From assembly GCA_964464375.1 (NCBI GenBank), contig CAYXFU010000013.1:30432-94431 (forward strand): 64,000 nucleotides of DNA, written 5' to 3'. This stretch comes from CAIOZA01 sp964464375. Lineage in GTDB: Bacteria > Bacteroidota > Ignavibacteria > Kapaibacteriales > UBA2268. The notes under the pieces were generated by a model. It was not told the DNA's origin, ran no database searches, and saw nothing but the letters and a program-made list of their open reading frames with translations. Every line of letters starts with the position of its first letter. The first letter of the stretch is position 1. Positions 59,750-64,000 of this stretch are shown in pieces. The position numbers were made by a program, and so were the translations under genes.

Positions 59750-61225
59750 ATGTCAGACAAACAGAAGAGATCATTAAAAGGAATTATCATTTTAGTGTCA
59801 GTCGCAATTGTTGTATTTATTCTTGGATTATTTACTTCTTCAATCATTGAAAGACGAGCAGAAACATCTACAAAACTTCAACCGGTTAAAGCATTAGCAG
59901 ATTGGGAACCAAGAAATGAGGTTTGGGGGGAGAATTATCCCAATGAATACGAAAGTTATCTTCAAACATTGGATACAACTTTCCGCAGTAAATATGGTGG
60001 TTCTGCTACAATAGATTATTTAAGTGATGCACCTGAATTGGTTATTCTATGGGCTGGTTATGGATTTTCAAGGGAGTACTACCAATCACGAGGCCATGCT
60101 TATGCAATCAATGATGTTCGCAATACTTTGAGAACAGGTGGACACGAAAAAAGTCCTCAGACTGCTTCCTGCTGGACATGCAAGAGTACAGACGTTCCGA
60201 GAGTAATGCAGAAGATGGGTATCTCTGAATTTTATAAAGCAAAATGGATCGATCTCGGATCAGAGATTGTAAATCCTATTGGATGTCAGGATTGCCATGA
60301 TCCAAAGACGATGAACCTGAGAATAACCCGACCTGCTTTGATTGAAGCTCTTGAACGAAGAGGAAAGAAGATGCAGGATATAACACATCAGGAAATGCGT
60401 TCTCTGGTATGTGCTCAATGTCATGTGGAGTATTATTTCAAAGGTGAAGGTAAATATGTAACATTCCCATGGGATAAAGGCTTCAGTGCAGATGAAATGG
60501 AAAGTTATTATAACGAAATTAACTTCAAAGATTTCGAACATAAGTTAAGCAGAACTCCAATTTTAAAAGCACAGCACCCGGATTATGAACTATATATGAC
60601 TGGTATTCATGCAAAAAGGGGTGTTGCTTGTGCTGATTGTCACATGCCTTATAAAATTGCCGGAGGAAAGAAATTCACAGATCACCATATTCAAAGTCCT
60701 CTTAATAATATTGCTAATTCTTGTCAGGTTTGCCATCGTGAAAGTGAAGAACGACTGACTCAGGATGTTTACGACCGACAGGATAGAGTAACTGAAATAA
60801 GAAAAATGGTCGAAAAAAGCCTTTCTGCTGCTCATATTGAGGCTGCAACTGCTTGGAATTCAGGAGCTACCGAAGAAGAAATGAAGCCCGTATTGGAGTT
60901 ACTTCGCTCTGCTCAATGGCGATGGGATTGGGTAGCAGCATCAAATTCCGTTGGATTCCATTCACCAGTTGAAGTTCTGAGAGTTCTCGGTACATCTATT
61001 GCAAAATCGGAAAGAGCGCGTGGAATAATAAATGTTATTCTTGTTAAGCATTTATATAACATTCCAGTTCTATTACCTGATGTTTCGACTAAAGATAAAG
61101 CTCAAAAATATATTGGCATTATCATTGAAGAACTAATCAAAGACAAGGATCAACTTAAGAAAGTCAAATTCCCTGAATGGGATCAAAAAGCCAAAGAACG
61201 ACAAGGTACATTAAAAAAATACTAA
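59750..61225 (+). CDS. nrfA: ammonia-forming cytochrome c nitrite reductase NrfA
   Basis: A 491-residue periplasmic pentahaem enzyme reducing nitrite to ammonium. The N-terminal anchor or signal spans about 11-31. The catalytic haem site is CWTCK (141-145), followed by four CxxCH motifs (179, 221, 294, 325). Active-site residues are visible as Arg114 in SRGHAY, Tyr228/229 in EYYFKG and His287 in GIHAKRG. All hallmark residues are present, so it should be functional. AGAGG lies ahead of the ATG. The operon ends in a strong terminator. Confidence 0.97.
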   Translation: MSDKQKRSLKGIIILVSVAIVVFILGLFTSSIIERRAETSTKLQPVKALADWEPRNEVWGENYPNEYESYLQTLDTTFRSKYGGSATIDYLSDAPELVILWAGYGFSREYYQSRGHAYAINDVRNTLRTGGHEKSPQTASCWTCKSTDVPRVMQKMGISEFYKAKWIDLGSEIVNPIGCQDCHDPKTMNLRITRPALIEALERRGKKMQDITHQEMRSLVCAQCHVEYYFKGEGKYVTFPWDKGFSADEMESYYNEINFKDFEHKLSRTPILKAQHPDYELYMTGIHAKRGVACADCHMPYKIAGGKKFTDHHIQSPLNNIANSCQVCHRESEERLTQDVYDRQDRVTEIRKMVEKSLSAAHIEAATAWNSGATEEEMKPVLELLRSAQWRWDWVAASNSVGFHSPVEVLRVLGTSIAKSERARGIINVILVKHLYNIPVLLPDVSTKDKAQKYIGIIIEELIKDKDQLKKVKFPEWDQKAKERQGTLKKY

Positions 61226-61236
61226 TGAAATAATTG

Positions 61237-61264
61237 AAAACCCGGTATCCGCCGGGTTTTTTAT
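61237..61264 (+). terminator. rho-independent terminator of nrfHA
   Basis: A perfect 9-bp stem (AAAACCCGG and its complement) with a 6-base loop and a T-run ending at 61262. It begins 12 bases after the nrfA stop. Confidence 0.92.
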
Positions 61265-61373
61265 TTATAATACATTGAGAAAAGAATTTTTTTTATTAAA
61301 TTGATAAAAAATAATATTTCGGTTCGGTATCAGTTTGATTTTAAATAAATATAAACATACAAGGTTTTCGATC

Positions 61374-63650
61374 ATGAGCAGATATCCGCATTTTTCGATT
61401 TTAATATTGACTTGCATCTTGGTTAGTTCATTCTTATATGCAAACCAGCCATATAATGATTATAAGCAAATGTTGAATGAAGTCAAAGAACTAGTAATAG
61501 ACAATAACAACATTTATTATGTTAAGGATTATACTTTGATGAAAGATGCCGGATCATTCAGTCTGGATTCAGGGGTAATTTTCTTTCTCAAACCAATTAA
61601 CAAAAAAGTGCGTTTTGCTGTTTTCATTGGTATTGGAACATTTAATTTCGTACCACCAACAAAAGTTGAAAGCGATCAGCTCAACAGATTTCTTAAGTCT
61701 AAACAGATAATGAGCACATTCACATCAATGGCTTTTTTCTTTGCAGACAGCACTGCTTTTGAACTGCAACAAGTTGGAACCAAGATGATCTCAAATAAAA
61801 CTTCGGATGCTGAGAAGGTATATAAACAATTCTTATCGGTTTCATTTGATAAGGAAGGTGATAACCTTAGTGTAACCATTGCAAAACCCTTGCTTGATGA
61901 TTGTGATACAGTTTCATTCTCTTCGCTTCTAGATACACCTGACTTTGGAGAACTTGTTTATGCAGTTGATCCTTTTGAACAAGAGGAAATTTCTTTAAGT
62001 AAGATAGAATGGCAAGCAGGTATTAACTTTTTCCCGGAATTGATCAGTCAATTTCACTTGTCGAGTTCATATGAAACAAGTAACGATCCTTTTCATTCAA
62101 CAAATCAAATTGATATTGAGAAGTATAAAATCAATTCGACAATTAATTCAACACTAACAACGGGTTTATATTTTCAAGCAGAAGCCTCTATTTCTTTAAA
62201 AATAATAGATCAAAAGGCACAGTGGCTTCCATTTGACCTTATTCATGATCTTAGCATAAAATCTGCTTCAATTAATAATCAACCAATTTCCTTTTATAAA
62301 TCGGATGAAGGAAGTACTCTTTGGTTAAAATTGCCGCATTTTTACAATATTAATGATAGTCTAACAATAAATCTAGAATATTCTGGTAAAATATTATCCC
62401 GAGCCAGAGATTATGTTTTCCTAAAAACATCAATTGGCTGGTATCCTACGTATGGTTATAAAGATCTGGCTTACTTTGATCTTAGTTTTACTGTTCCTGA
62501 TAACTACGAGTTTGTGAGCGTTGGAGACTTGATTGACGAAAAGGAATCTGATGGAACAAAATTCTCACATTGGACGACTTCTTATAAAATCAGAAATGCA
62601 TCTTTTAATTTGGGACCATATGATATTCATAAGGTGAGACCGAAAGACATGCAACCGATTGATGTACTCTATGTTACTGGTCAACAACATGAAAAAGTAG
62701 CAGAAGATATTCAGTTGAGTATGGAATTTTATACTAAATTATTCGGGACAATACCGCCAAAGCATTTTAATGTTACTGAATTACCTGCTTATCATGGTGA
62801 GGCTTTTCCAGGAATGCTCCATTTGTCATTGGTTACATTTGAAAGTGGAAATGACGATGGAAGCGAAGAGATGTTCTGTTCTCACGAAGTTGGACACCAG
62901 TGGTGGGGTATTGCGGTTGATTTTAAAACCTACCATGATCAGTGGTTAAGTGAAGGTTTCTCAGAATATTCATCTATGTTGTATCTTCAAATGGCATTGA
63001 ATGACAACAAAAAGTTCTTCCATTTCCTTCAACAATACAAGGAGGAACTTCTGAATACCAGAAAATCATTTCTAGGTAAAGGAATTGAACCAGGCCCGAT
63101 TTCATTAGGTTATAGGAACGAATCGAGTAGAACCGGAGGCGATTATTCTCTTGTTATTTACAAGAAAGGTGCATGGATTTTGCATATGTTGAGGAACATG
63201 TTTCTTGATCTGAATACTATGAAAGAAGATGTATTTCTTAGTATTCTTAAAGAGTTTTATCTGGAAAATAAGTTAAAGAGTGTTTCAACCAAAGATTTTC
63301 AGAAAAAAATTGAAAGCAAGGTTAACATCGATTTCTCCTGGTTCTTTGACCAATGGGTTGACGACTATAAAATACCAAAATATAAATTTTCATCTAAAAC
63401 CGAAAAGACAGCTGATGGCAAATTCAAGGTAAAGTGCAAGGTCCAGCAAACAGAAGTACCAGCAACATTTAAAATGTTTGTTCCCATTAAAGTTTTGCTG
63501 GATGATGACAAAATTGTTCGTTTGAGAGTATTCATAACCGGGGAGACGGCTGAATTTGAGTTGCCGATTCTACCTGAGGATCCTCAAAAAATCGTATTTA
63601 ACGACCTTGAATCAGTATTATGTGAAGTTGAATATGTTGATTGGCAATAA
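61374..63650 (+). CDS. M1-family (gluzincin) metallopeptidase, exported
   Basis: About 758 residues from the ATG at 61374; the TTG at 61335 would add 13 residues ahead of the signal peptide. After the signal peptide (about 1-25) comes a poorly conserved beta-rich N-terminal half. The peptidase domain has HEVGHQWWG (His504, Glu505, His508) and third ligand Glu527 in WLSEGFSE. The GAMEN exopeptidase motif is replaced by HGEAFPGMLH. Substrate cleavage could therefore differ from classical aminopeptidase N. It probably acts in the periplasm or at the surface. It is a single gene after the nrfHA terminator. Confidence 0.85.
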   Translation: MSRYPHFSILILTCILVSSFLYANQPYNDYKQMLNEVKELVIDNNNIYYVKDYTLMKDAGSFSLDSGVIFFLKPINKKVRFAVFIGIGTFNFVPPTKVESDQLNRFLKSKQIMSTFTSMAFFFADSTAFELQQVGTKMISNKTSDAEKVYKQFLSVSFDKEGDNLSVTIAKPLLDDCDTVSFSSLLDTPDFGELVYAVDPFEQEEISLSKIEWQAGINFFPELISQFHLSSSYETSNDPFHSTNQIDIEKYKINSTINSTLTTGLYFQAEASISLKIIDQKAQWLPFDLIHDLSIKSASINNQPISFYKSDEGSTLWLKLPHFYNINDSLTINLEYSGKILSRARDYVFLKTSIGWYPTYGYKDLAYFDLSFTVPDNYEFVSVGDLIDEKESDGTKFSHWTTSYKIRNASFNLGPYDIHKVRPKDMQPIDVLYVTGQQHEKVAEDIQLSMEFYTKLFGTIPPKHFNVTELPAYHGEAFPGMLHLSLVTFESGNDDGSEEMFCSHEVGHQWWGIAVDFKTYHDQWLSEGFSEYSSMLYLQMALNDNKKFFHFLQQYKEELLNTRKSFLGKGIEPGPISLGYRNESSRTGGDYSLVIYKKGAWILHMLRNMFLDLNTMKEDVFLSILKEFYLENKLKSVSTKDFQKKIESKVNIDFSWFFDQWVDDYKIPKYKFSSKTEKTADGKFKVKCKVQQTEVPATFKMFVPIKVLLDDDKIVRLRVFITGETAEFELPILPEDPQKIVFNDLESVLCEVEYVDWQ

Positions 63651-63662
63651 AAATTGGTTAAA

Positions 63663-63878
63663 CTACAAATTCTCTTCAGAATCAATTTTGTCTTGATTTT
63701 TGCCTATGTAATAATAAAATAGAAAACCAAATGGAGCAAAAAAGAATGATAGAATCCAAATCATTTTGATAATAGGTTTGATTTCTGTTTTCATAAGATC
63801 TATCAAAGCTACTAATGTAAAAATGATATAAATTATCACGAAAATGATAAGAAAGATTTCAGAGGTAGTAAGTCCCAT
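63663..63878 (-). CDS. small membrane protein, PLDc_N-like
   Basis: A 71-residue protein with two hydrophobic helices (about 4-27 and 38-60) flanking a charged turn (KTEIKPIIK). The second helix has WILSFFFAPFGFLFYYYIG, typical of the phospholipase D-nuclease N-terminal-like membrane domain. A short charged tail (DKIDSEENL) follows. The family role is unclear (membrane anchoring or transport). The ATG (63876-63878) has no obvious Shine-Dalgarno. It converges with the peptidase. Confidence 0.72.
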   Translation of the reverse strand: MGLTTSEIFLIIFVIIYIIFTLVALIDLMKTEIKPIIKMIWILSFFFAPFGFLFYYYIGKNQDKIDSEENL

Positions 63879-64000
63879 TTCTATCCCAAATTATTTTTTT
63901 ATTTAGTTTGACTGCTTTGGTTCAATTTAATTGCAAAAGCCCCTTTCCTGTTTTCCGCACTTTTTTTTACTGAAGCTGTAAGTTATTGAAAAATAGAAGC

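Overview
The window is a 64-kb piece of an AT-rich bacterial chromosome, densely packed with genes. It comes from a draft assembly: a run of 10 Ns sits at 34275-34284. Five secreted proteins end in a type IX secretion (T9SS) type-A sorting domain. An NrfHA nitrite reductase, HpnC/HpnD-type prenyl synthases, a full-length MetH beside a YitJ-type protein, and an RND pump are also present. Together these point to the Bacteroidota/Ignavibacteria/Kapabacteria (FCB) group. Many starts have a purine-rich Shine-Dalgarno (GGAG/AGGA) and many genes carry an upstream TATTTTTG (TAnnTTTG-like) box. This leans towards the Chlorobi-Ignavibacteria-Kapabacteria side, but that placement is inference. No rRNA, tRNA, CRISPR array, insertion sequence, prophage or plasmid gene was seen.

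Layout. 1-4.2 kb: the end of an unknown gene, then hpnC-hpnD and a PpiD-like chaperone on the minus strand. 4.4-6.6 kb: a plus-strand operon of a lactonase-like metallo-hydrolase, a Rieske protein and QueG. 6.6-9.9 kb: minus-strand HAD phosphatase-cmk-ispH and a two-gene ssb operon. 10-15.3 kb: an outer-membrane protein, and a divergent operon of UMF1 transporter, small protein, GT4 glycosyltransferase and T9SS cargo. 15.25-16.07 kb: a gene-free island of tandem 309-bp repeats built from small hairpins, the least ordinary stretch of the window. 16-25.7 kb: peptide deformylase, a GT-C membrane protein, a temptin-like cargo protein, a tiny Cys/Lys-rich ORF, a PAS sensor kinase with its LuxR-type response regulator, an orphan cargo protein and an HDOD protein. 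26-31.5 kb: metH and a homocysteine methyltransferase-MTHFR fusion. 31.6-40 kb: amidase, OsmC, an unrecognised membrane protein, a PspC/toast-rack pair, nadD, a HAD protein, and an ABC ATPase coupled to a barrel protein. 40-52.6 kb: nth, GT2, a secreted CocE-type hydrolase, a complete tripartite RND pump, a large Asp-box cargo protein and an NAD-binding epimerase. 52.7-64 kb: a PilM-like protein with rsmD, then hemW-lepB-lepA, an Rrf2 regulator ahead of nrfH-nrfA, an M1-type peptidase and a small membrane protein.

How the genes work together. Most of the window is housekeeping: methionine and folate, isoprenoid and squalene precursors, tRNA modification, replication/repair and envelope upkeep. 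The clearest physiological module is Rrf2-NrfH-NrfA, which indicates respiratory nitrite reduction to ammonium, probably under an Fe-S sensing repressor. The T9SS cargo proteins indicate surface-attached or secreted enzymes and structural proteins, but no secretion machinery lies here. No clearly new multi-gene system is evident. The best candidates for something undescribed are the covarying hairpin island (15.25-16.07 kb), a long perfect palindrome ahead of the ssb operon, the small Cys-rich ORF, and an orphan ABC ATPase translationally coupled to a barrel protein.
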